Of a DNA stretch of 16,878 nt, positions 1 to 7,400 are shown piece after piece; within the stretch, counting starts at the first letter, position 1; every line of letters starts with the position of its first letter. The stretch is from the NCBI GenBank assembly GCA_041742255.1, contig JBGSIZ010000018.1, positions 1 to 16,878 on the forward strand, written 5' to 3'. This DNA comes from JBGSIZ01 sp041742255. GTDB taxonomy: Bacteria > Pseudomonadota > Alphaproteobacteria > Rhodobacterales > Rhodobacteraceae. The notes beneath the pieces are model-generated. The model saw only the letters and a list, made by a program, of their open reading frames with translations. It made no database searches and was not told the DNA's origin. The translations under genes and the position numbers were made by a program.

Positions 1-1331
1 GCGAGTGCGATGCCCATCTTTTCCTGGTCGGCCTTGGTTTTCGGTTCAACCGCGATTTCGATAACCGGTTCGGGGAAGGTCATGGTTTCGAGAACCACGG
101 GATCCTTTTCCGAACACAGCGTGTCACCGGTCGTGGTGTCCGTGAGGCCCCCCAGCGCGCTGATGTCGCCTGCGAAGGCTTCGTCGATTTCTTCACGGTT
201 GATGGCGTGCATCATCATCATCCGGCCGACACGCTCTTTTTTGCCTTTGGTGGAATTGAGCATGGCGTCCCCTTTTTTGAGGGTGCCAGAGTAGATGCGC
301 GTGAAGGTGAGCGAGCCCACGAAGGGGTCGTTCATGATCTTGAACGCCAGACCCGAGAACGGCATGGTGTCGTCCGCGCGGCGCGGAATGCTGCGCGTTT
401 CGGTTTCGTCACCGGGTTTGAAGCCCATGTAGTCCACGACGTCGAGCGGCGACGGGAGGAAGTCGATCACGGCGTTCAGGAGAGGCTGCACGCCCTTGTT
501 CTTGAACGCGGAGCCTGCGGTCACCGGCACGAAGGCCATCGACAGCGTGCCCTTGCGGATCAGCGCGCGGAGCGTTTCTTCGTCCGGCTCAACGCCGTCG
601 AGGTAGGCTTCCATCGCGGCGTCGTCCATGTCGACGGCCACTTCGATCAGTTTGCCGCGCCATTCGTCGGCCAGATCCTTGAGGTCGTCACGGATCGGTT
701 TGCGGACCCAGCTTGCGCCGAGGTCTTCGCCTTCCCAGACCCATTCTTCCATCTTGATCAGGTCGATGATGCCTTCGAGTTTGTCTTCGGCACCAATGGG
801 CAGCGCGATCGGCGCCGGGGTGGCCCCGGTCCGGTCCTTGATCATCTTGACGCATTTGAAGAAGTCAGCGCCGATCTTGTCCATCTTGTTGACGAACACG
901 ATCCGCGGAACCTTGTAGCGGTCGGCCTGACGCCAGACCGTTTCGGTCTGGGGTTCGACGCCTGCGTTGGCGTCCAGAAGACAAACAGCACCGTCCAGAA
1001 CGGCCAGCGACCGTTCCACTTCGATGGTGAAATCGACGTGGCCGGGGGTGTCGATGATGTTGAACCGCACCTTGTTGTCGGTCAACGCCTCGGCTGTCGG
1101 GTCTTCCTGGCGTTGCCAGAACGTGGTGGTGGCAGCGGAAGTGATGGTGATCCCGCGTTCCTGTTCCTGTTCCATCCAGTCCATGGTGGCGGCGCCATCA
1201 TGCACTTCGCCGATTTTGTGCGACTTGCCGGTGTAATACAGGATCCGTTCCGTCGTCGTGGTTTTACCCGCGTCGATGTGAGCCATGATCCCGAAGTTCC
1301 GGTAGCGCGTCAGGGGGTAGTCGCGTGCCAT
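1..1331 (-). CDS. fusA: Translation elongation factor G (EF-G), 3' part cut by the window edge
   Basis: EF-G is the GTPase that drives translocation of tRNA and mRNA on the ribosome. The first 443 residues are visible, of about 700 usual for the family; the C-terminal part lies beyond the left edge. The protein begins MARDYPLTRYRNFGIMAHID. The G domain is intact: P-loop AHIDAGKT at about 17-24, switch element ERGITI at 58-63, DTPGH at 94-98 and NKMD at 148-151. Domain II follows from about residue 295, and the beginning of domain III is where the sequence ends. The ATG has a good ribosome binding site (AGGAGC) 15 nt downstream of the rpsG stop, so it is the third gene of an rpsL-rpsG-fusA operon; tuf usually follows. 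A run of four methionines (MMMM) occurs in domain II. Identification is certain; only the C-terminus is unseen. Confidence 0.98.
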   Translation of the reverse strand, partial: MARDYPLTRYRNFGIMAHIDAGKTTTTERILYYTGKSHKIGEVHDGAATMDWMEQEQERGITITSAATTTFWQRQEDPTAEALTDNKVRFNIIDTPGHVDFTIEVERSLAVLDGAVCLLDANAGVEPQTETVWRQADRYKVPRIVFVNKMDKIGADFFKCVKMIKDRTGATPAPIALPIGAEDKLEGIIDLIKMEEWVWEGEDLGASWVRKPIRDDLKDLADEWRGKLIEVAVDMDDAAMEAYLDGVEPDEETLRALIRKGTLSMAFVPVTAGSAFKNKGVQPLLNAVIDFLPSPLDVVDYMGFKPGDETETRSIPRRADDTMPFSGLAFKIMNDPFVGSLTFTRIYSGTLKKGDAMLNSTKGKKERVGRMMMMHAINREEIDEAFAGDISALGGLTDTTTGDTLCSEKDPVVLETMTFPEPVIEIAVEPKTKADQEKMGIAL

Positions 1332-1346
1332 CTGATGGTGCTCCTG

Positions 1347-1817
1347 TTACCAGCGGTAGTGGCTGAACGCTTTGTTTGCGTCGGCCATCTTGTGGGTGTC
1401 TTCGCGCTTTTTGACCGCGGTGCCGCGGCCGTTCATCGCATCCACGAGTTCGCCAGCAAGGCGTTCTTCCATGGTGTGTTCATTCCGCTTTTTGGCGGCG
1501 GTGATCAGCCAGCGGATCGCCAGCGCCTCGCGGCGCTCCGGGCGGACCTCGACGGGGACCTGATAGGTGGCACCACCGACGCGGCGGGACCGGACCTCGA
1601 TCGACGGCTTGATGTTTTCCAGCGCCTCGTGGAACACTTCCACGGGGGCCTTCTTGATCTTGCCTTCCACACGCTCGAACGCGTTGTAGACGATCCGTTC
1701 GGCGACGGATTTCTTACCATCGACCATCAGGTTGTTCATGAATTTGGTCAGGACCGTATCGCCATACTTGGCATCGGGCAGGACTTGACGTTTTTCGGCG
1801 GCGTGACGACGCGACAT
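1347..1817 (-). CDS. rpsG: 30S ribosomal protein S7
   Basis: S7 nucleates assembly of the head of the 30S subunit by binding the 3' major domain of 16S rRNA, and lies near the E site. The 156-residue product has the full family length and begins MSRRHAAEKRQVLPD. It contains the conserved block GGATYQVPVEVRPERREALA in the middle and the usual short C-terminal tail. It starts 18 nt after the rpsL stop, with GGGAAG upstream of the ATG, and ends 15 nt before fusA. This spacing indicates one transcript with possible translational coupling. In E. coli S7 is the autogenous regulator of the str operon, acting at the rpsL-rpsG junction. Here that junction is only 18 nt, so a large E. coli-type S7 operator cannot fit between the two genes; this is an inference from the spacing. 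Confidence 0.98.
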   Translation of the reverse strand: MSRRHAAEKRQVLPDAKYGDTVLTKFMNNLMVDGKKSVAERIVYNAFERVEGKIKKAPVEVFHEALENIKPSIEVRSRRVGGATYQVPVEVRPERREALAIRWLITAAKKRNEHTMEERLAGELVDAMNGRGTAVKKREDTHKMADANKAFSHYRW

Positions 1818-1835
1818 TTGCTGTCTTCCCTCTTC

Positions 1836-2207
1836 TTACTTCGGACGCTTCGCGCCGTATTTCGAACGACGCTGGCGACGGTCTTTGACGCCTTGCGTAT
1901 CGAGAACACCGCGAAGGATGTGGTAGCGCACGCCGGGAAGGTCTTTGATACGACCGCCGCGGATCAGAACAACCGAGTGCTCCTGCAGGTTGTGTTTTTC
2001 ACCGGGGATGTAGCAGATCACTTCGAAGCTGTTGGTCAGACGGACCTTGGCAACTTTCCGCATTGCCGAGTTCGGCTTTTTCGGAGTGGTCGTATACACG
2101 CGCGTGCAAACGCCACGTTTCTGCGGGCACGATTCAAGGTGCTGCGACTTGGACTTGGTGACTTTGGGCTGGCGCGGTTTGCGGATCAGCTGTTGGATCG
2201 TTGGCAT
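1836..2207 (-). CDS. rpsL: 30S ribosomal protein S12
   Basis: S12 lies at the decoding centre and influences translational fidelity. The 123-residue product begins MPTIQQLIRKPRQPK and carries the family signatures CPQKRGVCTRVYTTTPKKPNS and HNLQEHSVVLIRGGRIKDLPG. The two lysines classically altered in streptomycin resistance are both present (K43 and K88), and so is the adjacent D89, which is methylthiolated in E. coli, so the allele looks wild type. The frame stays open 85 codons further upstream, to 2462. That extension crosses a promoter and a terminator and is unlike any S12, so the ATG at 2205-2207 is chosen. The nearest purine-rich site (AGGG) is about 11 nt upstream of it and not ideal. 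It is the first gene of the rpsL-rpsG-fusA operon. Confidence 0.98.
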   Translation of the reverse strand: MPTIQQLIRKPRQPKVTKSKSQHLESCPQKRGVCTRVYTTTPKKPNSAMRKVAKVRLTNSFEVICYIPGEKHNLQEHSVVLIRGGRIKDLPGVRYHILRGVLDTQGVKDRRQRRSKYGAKRPK

Positions 2208-2295
2208 GGGGCTTTTTTCCCTATCCTGCACATGTGTAGCGGCCCCGGAGGTCCGCAGTTTCTGACTTGCCGTGCTGAACGCGTCCGCAAAGCAC

Positions 2296-2336
2296 AAAAA
2301 ACCCGCAGTCGTTCCCTTACCGGAGGAACGGTGCGG
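2296..2336 (-). terminator. Intrinsic terminator between the glycosyltransferase gene and rpsL
   Basis: On the minus strand CCGCA pairs with TGCGG and, inside it, CGTTCC pairs with GGAACG. The arms are separated by one and two unpaired bases, and the loop is about 9 nt. The stem is followed directly by GGTTTTTT-like sequence (six T). It would end any transcript from the transporter-glycosyltransferase pair. It also lies downstream of the promoter at 2434-2462, so it can act as an attenuator in the rpsL leader. Confidence 0.8.
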
Positions 2337-2344
2337 TGGGTTAT

Positions 2345-2377
2345 TCAGAGGATCGGGGAAACAGTATCCCGGATCAT
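2345..2377 (-). CDS. Possible 10-residue leader peptide (uORF) before the rpsL attenuator
   Basis: An ATG frame encodes MIRDTVSPIL and ends in TGA 8 nt before the first base of the terminator stem. A ribosome on its stop codon would cover part of the 5' arm of that stem. An in-frame GTG 9 codons upstream would give a 19-residue version. No clear Shine-Dalgarno sequence precedes either start, and the peptide has no run of a regulatory amino acid. It could be a chance frame; it is listed for its placement only. Confidence 0.2.
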   Translation of the reverse strand: MIRDTVSPIL

Positions 2378-2433
2378 GACCACGACGACTCTGATTTCGA
2401 ACACGAGGACGAACCCCGGGATCGGATAGCGGG

Positions 2434-2462
2434 CGTATATGGGGAGTCGCGGGGGGTGTCAA
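2434..2462 (-). promoter_or_regulatory. Sigma70-type promoter for the rpsL operon
   Basis: The -35 box TTGACA is a perfect consensus match (2457-2462), the spacer is exactly 17 bp, and the -10 box is TATACG (2434-2439, 4 of 6 matches). The -35 box contains the TGA stop codon of the upstream glycosyltransferase gene. The predicted start site is near 2427. It is the best promoter-like sequence found in the window. Confidence 0.7.
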
Positions 2463-3304
2463 CCGCCCCCGGCACCCTTGTTTGACAGGGCGGCCCAGCC
2501 CGCAAGAATGGCCGTTGGATCAACACCAAAGCGGTCCGCGAGCCCCTGCCCCGCCCCGCTGTTCAGCGGTTCCCAGTCCTCCGCATTGCGCGTTCGGTCC
2601 ATTAACGCGCTGTCATTGTCACCGTGCGCCCCCCGGATGAACATCGGGCGGTTGGGCCAATGCAGCGTGGGCATCCGCCGCCACAGCTGGGTGTGGTTCA
2701 CGTCCAGCAGGCTTTCGCCCGCGTCCCGGTCCCGGACGATGACCTGTGCGGGGGTGTAGTTGCGTTCGACCACCGCCCGCAACCGGATATCCGCCCCATC
2801 GAACGCAAGGATAACCCCCCGGCAATAGTCGATGCACAATTGGTTGCGCCCGGCGAATATGCCCATCGCCTGCCCCAGATGGTGCCGCGTTTTGCGGGTG
2901 AAATCGGTCGCGACCGCGTCGTCGTCATCCAGCCGGAATTCGGCCACGATGTCTGCGCTGGGGTCCCGGTGATCCAGCATCACGGAGCGGCAGATGTCCC
3001 GGTGATTTTGTCCTTCGGGCGCAAAGATCAACCGCGCCTGTGGCAGCGTTTTGGCCAGCACCGTGAGCCGCGCCCGCGCGTCCGGTGGCAAGGCGTCCCC
3101 GGCGAGGATCAGGAGCGTGAAATCGTTGTCCGATTGTGCCAGCATTGACCGCAAGGCGAGGTTTTCAAAAAAGAAAAACCGCTGCGCCAATCGGTCCGGC
3201 GCATAGAGGAACTGCCGAAGTGCTGTCAGGTCCGGGTGGTTGTGGTTGAAGGCCCCAACCTCGGACGGATAGGAAAAGCGGCAAAGGCCAAGTAGCTGAA
3301 CCAT
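2459..3304 (-). CDS. Putative rhamnosyltransferase-like glycosyltransferase
   Basis: This 281-residue protein resembles the putative rhamnosyl transferase family (Pfam Rhamno_transf, PF11316), common in Rhodobacteraceae. The recognised features are a start of the type MVQLLGLCRFSYPSEVG, the segment QRFFFFENLALRSMLAQSD-NDFTLLILAGDALPP at about 41-74, and EFRLDDDDA at 122-130. The acidic run is the likely DXD-type metal and nucleotide-sugar site. No signal peptide or membrane segment is visible, so it is probably cytoplasmic and adds sugar to a surface polysaccharide or similar acceptor. Donor and acceptor cannot be read from the sequence. A good ribosome binding site (AAAGGA) precedes the ATG, 30 nt after the transporter stop, so the two are probably cotranscribed. 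Its stop codon lies inside the -35 box of the rpsL promoter. Unlike the ribosomal genes it uses at least one TCA codon. The fold is fairly sure, the substrate unknown. Confidence 0.75.
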   Translation of the reverse strand: MVQLLGLCRFSYPSEVGAFNHNHPDLTALRQFLYAPDRLAQRFFFFENLALRSMLAQSDNDFTLLILAGDALPPDARARLTVLAKTLPQARLIFAPEGQNHRDICRSVMLDHRDPSADIVAEFRLDDDDAVATDFTRKTRHHLGQAMGIFAGRNQLCIDYCRGVILAFDGADIRLRAVVERNYTPAQVIVRDRDAGESLLDVNHTQLWRRMPTLHWPNRPMFIRGAHGDNDSALMDRTRNAEDWEPLNSGAGQGLADRFGVDPTAILAGWAALSNKGAGGG

Positions 3305-3334
3305 CTGGTGTCCTTTGTGTCCCGCTGCCCGATT

Positions 3335-4219
3335 TTAACGGGCGGTTTGTTGCCGCACAACCCGTTCCCGGTGGAAGGTATAGAGCCCCGTTGCGATCAA
3401 AATCCCAGCGCCCACAAGGGTTTGCGGGATTGGCCATTCATCGAACACCAAGTAGCCCAGCACCACCGCGACCAGAAGGCCGGAGTAGCGGAAGGGTGCC
3501 ACAAAGGCGACCTCGCCCACGCGCATCGCGGTGATGATGGTGAAATAGGCCGCGAAAATCAGGATCGCCGCAAAGGAGAGCGTCACGAGCGAGACCCCCG
3601 ACATCGTCACCCAAGGCTGGCTGAGCGCCATGACCCCGCCGAAACCGCCCACCGATACCGCCGTCAGAAACGTCACGGTGAGCGAGGGCACAGACGGCGA
3701 CAACCCCTTGGTTGCAAGGTCGCGCACGGTGGCGCAGGCGACCGTGGCCACACCGTAAATCGCGTAAATCGTGAAACTGTCCCCGCCGGGCCGCACGATC
3801 AACAGCACCCCGCCAAAGCCCACAAGGATTGCGAGCATCCGCCGCCAACCGATTTTATCCTTGAAAAACAAGGCCGACGCCAGCGTGACCGCAAGCGGGA
3901 GCGCCTGTAGAATCGCCGTGAGCGCGCCGATGGGCATGTTGAAGAGGGCCGTGATAAAGAAATAGGCAGCTGCTGCCTCGGAGACACAGCGCAGGCCGAT
4001 CAGACCCCAGTCCCGGCCCGACAGCCGCAGATGCAGCATCCCCATGGCCAGCGCCGTGCCCCCGATGAGGACGCTGGTGAAGGCCCCGCGCACGAAGATC
4101 GCCTGAAACAAGGGCACGGTTTCCGCCAGCGACTTCATCAGGATGTCGTTGAGCGTGAAGGCGGCCATCGCGGCGACCATCAAAAGCGCGCCTTTGGTGT
4201 TGTCGCTTAATGCGGTCAT
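3335..4219 (-). CDS. EamA/DMT-superfamily membrane transporter
   Basis: The 294-residue product is a polytopic inner-membrane protein of the drug/metabolite transporter superfamily with two EamA repeats, at about 9-141 and 153-282, and about ten hydrophobic segments. Typical features are MAAFTLNDILMKSLAE near the N-terminus, the GALTAILQALPL stretch at 98-109 closing the first repeat, APFRYSGLL at 241-249 and VFDEWP at 258-263 in the second. Members export metabolites, amino acids or drugs; the substrate cannot be told here. I chose the ATG at 4217-4219 because MTALSDNTKGALLM fits the family. An in-frame ATG at 4259-4261 would add 14 residues of low complexity, and neither start has a strong ribosome binding site. 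It lies after the rpoC terminator, so it probably has its own promoter, and is followed by the glycosyltransferase gene. Confidence 0.88.
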   Translation of the reverse strand: MTALSDNTKGALLMVAAMAAFTLNDILMKSLAETVPLFQAIFVRGAFTSVLIGGTALAMGMLHLRLSGRDWGLIGLRCVSEAAAAYFFITALFNMPIGALTAILQALPLAVTLASALFFKDKIGWRRMLAILVGFGGVLLIVRPGGDSFTIYAIYGVATVACATVRDLATKGLSPSVPSLTVTFLTAVSVGGFGGVMALSQPWVTMSGVSLVTLSFAAILIFAAYFTIITAMRVGEVAFVAPFRYSGLLVAVVLGYLVFDEWPIPQTLVGAGILIATGLYTFHRERVVRQQTAR

Positions 4220-4276
4220 ACCGTTGCGTAGCAGGGGGCCGGACCCCGCGCCAGTGGGCATATGTTAACGGCGGGG

Positions 4277-4295
4277 CGGCCCGGTTTTGGGGCCG
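4277..4295 (-). repeat. Inverted repeat upstream of the transporter gene
   Basis: CGGCCC and GGGCCG form a perfect 6-bp stem around a 7-nt A-rich loop. It lies between the 11-bp tandem repeats and the transporter start and is not followed by a T-run. It could be a leader hairpin or an operator half-site pair; its function is unknown. Confidence 0.35.
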
Positions 4296-4299
4296 GGAT

Positions 4300-4332
4300 T
4301 TTGCATCGGTTTCGCGTCGGTATCGCGTCGGT
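4300..4332 (-). repeat. Three tandem 11-bp repeats upstream of the transporter gene
   Basis: On the minus strand the units read ACCGACGCGAT, ACCGACGCGAA and ACCGATGCAAA. The first two differ at one base; the third has drifted at three positions from the second. The period is about one helical turn, so each unit would face the same side of the DNA. They lie about 80-115 bp upstream of the chosen transporter start. No promoter with good boxes was found in this gap (4220-4385). Confidence 0.6.
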
Positions 4333-4385
4333 GTCATTTTCGCGGACCGGACCGCTGCGCCAAAGGTTAACGCAGGCTGCCGGGC

Positions 4386-4424
4386 AAAAGAAAACCCCCG
4401 GGCCGCGGGTGCGGTCCGGGGGTT
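4386..4424 (-). terminator. Intrinsic terminator of the rpoBC transcript
   Basis: On the minus strand AACCCCCGG pairs with CCGGGGGTT and, inside it, CCGC pairs with GCGG with a short loop. The stem runs straight into TTTTCTTTT. It lies 28 nt after the rpoC stop codon. This is the strongest terminator in the window and separates the polymerase operon from the transporter-glycosyltransferase pair. Confidence 0.93.
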
Positions 4425-4451
4425 GGTTGGTGCCTAGAAGGCCGGATCAGA

Positions 4452-7400
4452 TCAATCGCGGCTTTCGGGTGTGTCCACGATCAGCGAGTCGAATTCGTCC
4501 GCGCCGACAACATCATCCGCCATGACGGGGGCGGCGAGTTGTGCGGCCACTTCGGCCTCTTCACGACGGGCTTCGATGACGCGGTTGTCACGTTCCGCCG
4601 CGATTTTCCGCATCGCGCTGGTGGCACCACCGGTGCCCGCCGGGATCAGGCGGCCCACGATGACGTTTTCCTTGAGGCCGACCAGTTTATCGCGCTTGCC
4701 CTGCACCGATGCTTCGGTGAGGACCCGCGTGGTTTCCTGGAACGATGCCGCCGAGATGAACGACCGGGTTTGCAGCGACGCCTTGGTGATCCCCAAGAGG
4801 ATCGGCTCGCCGGTTGCAGGCCGTCCGCCACGAGCGACCGACTTGGCGTTGGCCTCGTCGAATTCGGCCTTGTCGACCGTTTCGCCCTTGAGCAGGACCG
4901 TATCGCCGCTTTCTGCGATTTCCCATTTCTGGAGCATCTGGCGGACGATCACCTCGATGTGCTTGTCGTTGATCTTGACGCCTTGCAGGCGATAGACGTC
5001 CTGCACTTCGTCGATCATGTAGACCGCCAGCGCCTCGACACCCATGATGGCAAGGATGTCATGCGGCGCGGGGTTGCCGTCCATGATGTAGTCGCCTTTT
5101 TGGACAAAGTCGCCTTCCTGAACCGGAATGTGCTTGCCTTTGGGCACCATGTATTCAACCCGCGCTTCGGAGCCGTCTGCGGCCTCGATCGCGATGCGGC
5201 GCTTGTTCTTGTAGTCCTTGCCGAACCGCACATAGCCGTCGATTTCGGCGATGATCGCGTGATCTTTGGGGCGGCGTGCCTCGAACAATTCTGCCACGCG
5301 GGGGAGACCCCCGGTGATGTCCTTGGTCTTGGCCCCTTCGCGAGGGATACGCGCCACGACGTCACCGGCGTGGATCTGTTGGCCGTCTTCGACCGACAGA
5401 ATGGCATCCACCGACATCGGATAGGTGACCGGGTTGCCCGCCTCGTTGCGGACCGGTTCGCCGTCGTCGCCGACGATGATGACCTCGGGCTTGAGTTCGT
5501 TGCCCTTGGGTGCCGACCGCCAATCCGAGACGATCCGCTGGGTCATGCCCGTTGCATCATCCGTATCTTCGCGCACGGCAATCCCGTTGACGAGGTCCAC
5601 ATAGCGCGCCATCCCCGATTTCTCGGCGATGATGGGCAGCGTGTAGGGGTCCCATTCAAACAGTTTGTTGCCGCGTTCGACCTTGGACCCTTCTTTGACA
5701 AGGATCTTGGAGCCATAGCCGACCTTGTGCTGGGCCCGTTCCGCGCCGGTGTCGTCGATGATGGCCAGAACCATGTTCCGCCCCATGACGATGTGTTCAC
5801 CCGCCTGGTTGTCCAAGAGGATCGCGTTGCGGAATTCAACCTTGCCCGCCTGAGAGGCTTCGAGGAAGGATTGCTGCCCACCTTGGGCCACGCCGCCGAT
5901 GTGGAACGTCCGCATCGTAAGCTGTGTGCCCGGTTCGCCAATGGATTGCGCCGCGATGATCCCCACCGCCTCGCCTTGGTTGACGATTGTGCCGCGTGCA
6001 AGGTCACGACCATAGCAGGCCGCGCAGACGCCGTCTTCGGCTTCGCAAGTGAGCGGGGAGCGGATCCGCATCTTGGCCACGCCCGCCACGTCGATCAGAT
6101 CGGCGCGCCGTTCGTCGATGAGTTCGCCTGCGGCCACCAACACTTCGTCGGTGCCCGGACGCAGAACGTCATCCGCCGACACCCGGCCCAGAACCCGTTC
6201 GGCCAGCGAGGACACGACCTCGCCATCGTTGACCGCTGCTTCGGCGGTGATGGCCCGGTCGGTGCCACAATCGTGCTGACGCACGATGCAGTCCTGTGCC
6301 ACGTCCACCAGACGCCGTGTCAGATAGCCGGAGTTGGCGGTCTTGAGCGCCGTGTCAGACAAACCTTTGCGCGCGCCGTGGGTCGAGTTGAAGTATTCAA
6401 GAACGGTCAGACCTTCCTTGAAGTTCGAAATAATCGGCGTTTCGATAATTTCGCCCGACGGTTTGGCCATGAGGCCGCGCATGCCGCCCAGCTGTTTCAT
6501 CTGGGTGACAGAGCCACGCGCCCCGGAGTGCGCCATCATGTAGACCGAGTTGGGTTCCATTTCGGAGCCGTTCGCGTTCTTTTTCTTGGCGGAGATGGTG
6601 GACATCATCGCCTCGGTCACCTTGTCGTTGCACTTGGACCAGGCATCGACGACCTTGTTGTATTTTTCGCCCTGAGTGATCAGGCCGTCCATATACTGCT
6701 GTTCAAAGTCTTTGACCTGATCGCGGGTTTCATCGACCAGAACCCATTTGGTGTCCGGCACGACCATGTCGTCCTTGCCAAAGGAGATGCCGGCCTTGAA
6801 CGCCTCGCGGAAGCCCATGGTCATGATCTGGTCACAGAAGATCACCGATTCCTTCTGACCGCAGTAGCGGTAGACGGTGTCGATGACCTGCTGCACTTCG
6901 CGTTTGCGCAACAGACGGTTCACAAGGCTGAACGGTGCCTTGGTGTTGAGGGGCAACAGCCCGCCCAGCCGCAGACGGCCCGGCGTGGTGTCAAACCGCA
7001 CGATGATTTCGTTGCCTTCATCGTCGATCTGTTTGAGCCGCGCCTTGATCTTGGCGTGCAGATGCACCTGCCCTGCAGCGAGCGCATGTTCAACCTCGTC
7101 GATGCCAGAGAACGACATCCCTTCGCCGATCATGCCGTCCCGTTCGATCGTGGTGTAGTAGAGGCCGAGGATCATATCCTGCGACGGCACGATGATCGGC
7201 GCGCCGTTGGCGGGCGACAGCACGTTGTTGGTGGACATCATCAGAACGCGGGCTTCGAGCTGCGCTTCGAGGCTCAGCGGGACGTGGACGGCCATCTGGT
7301 CACCGTCAAAGTCGGCGTTGAAGGCCGAACAGACGAGCGGGTGCAGCTGGATCGCCTTGCCTTCGATCAGGATGGGTTCGAACGCCTGAATCCCCAGACG

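Larger units (their letters stand above)
2208..2433 (-). promoter_or_regulatory. Long 5' leader of the rpsL operon, candidate attenuator
   Basis: From the predicted start site near 2427 to the rpsL ATG the leader is about 220 nt. In order it holds a possible 10-codon reading frame (2345-2377), an intrinsic terminator (2296-2336) and a further 88 nt with small hairpins before the start codon. One of these pairs GTGCT with AGCAC just after the terminator. In the upstream half, ATCCCGG and CCGGGAT can pair around the start of the small frame, so alternative foldings are possible. I could see no second convincing promoter between the terminator and rpsL. If the upstream promoter is the main one, the operon must read through the terminator. 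The arrangement is seen in the sequence; the regulatory role is inferred. Confidence 0.5.

Noticed and set aside
207..2429. A 740-codon plus-strand frame opposite fusA, rpsG and rpsL
   Set aside because: Shadow of the three sense genes and of the rpsL leader; no domain recognised.
2208..2462. N-terminal extension of 85 codons on S12
   Set aside because: The added residues are unlike any S12 and would be encoded across a promoter and an intrinsic terminator; the internal ATG gives the exact family start.
4264..4371. Two GTTAAC palindromes about 100 bp apart flanking the transporter upstream region, considered as CtrA-type sites or target-site duplications
   Set aside because: The spacing and flanks do not fit the TTAA-N7-TTAA pattern, and six-base palindromes are too short to support an insertion.
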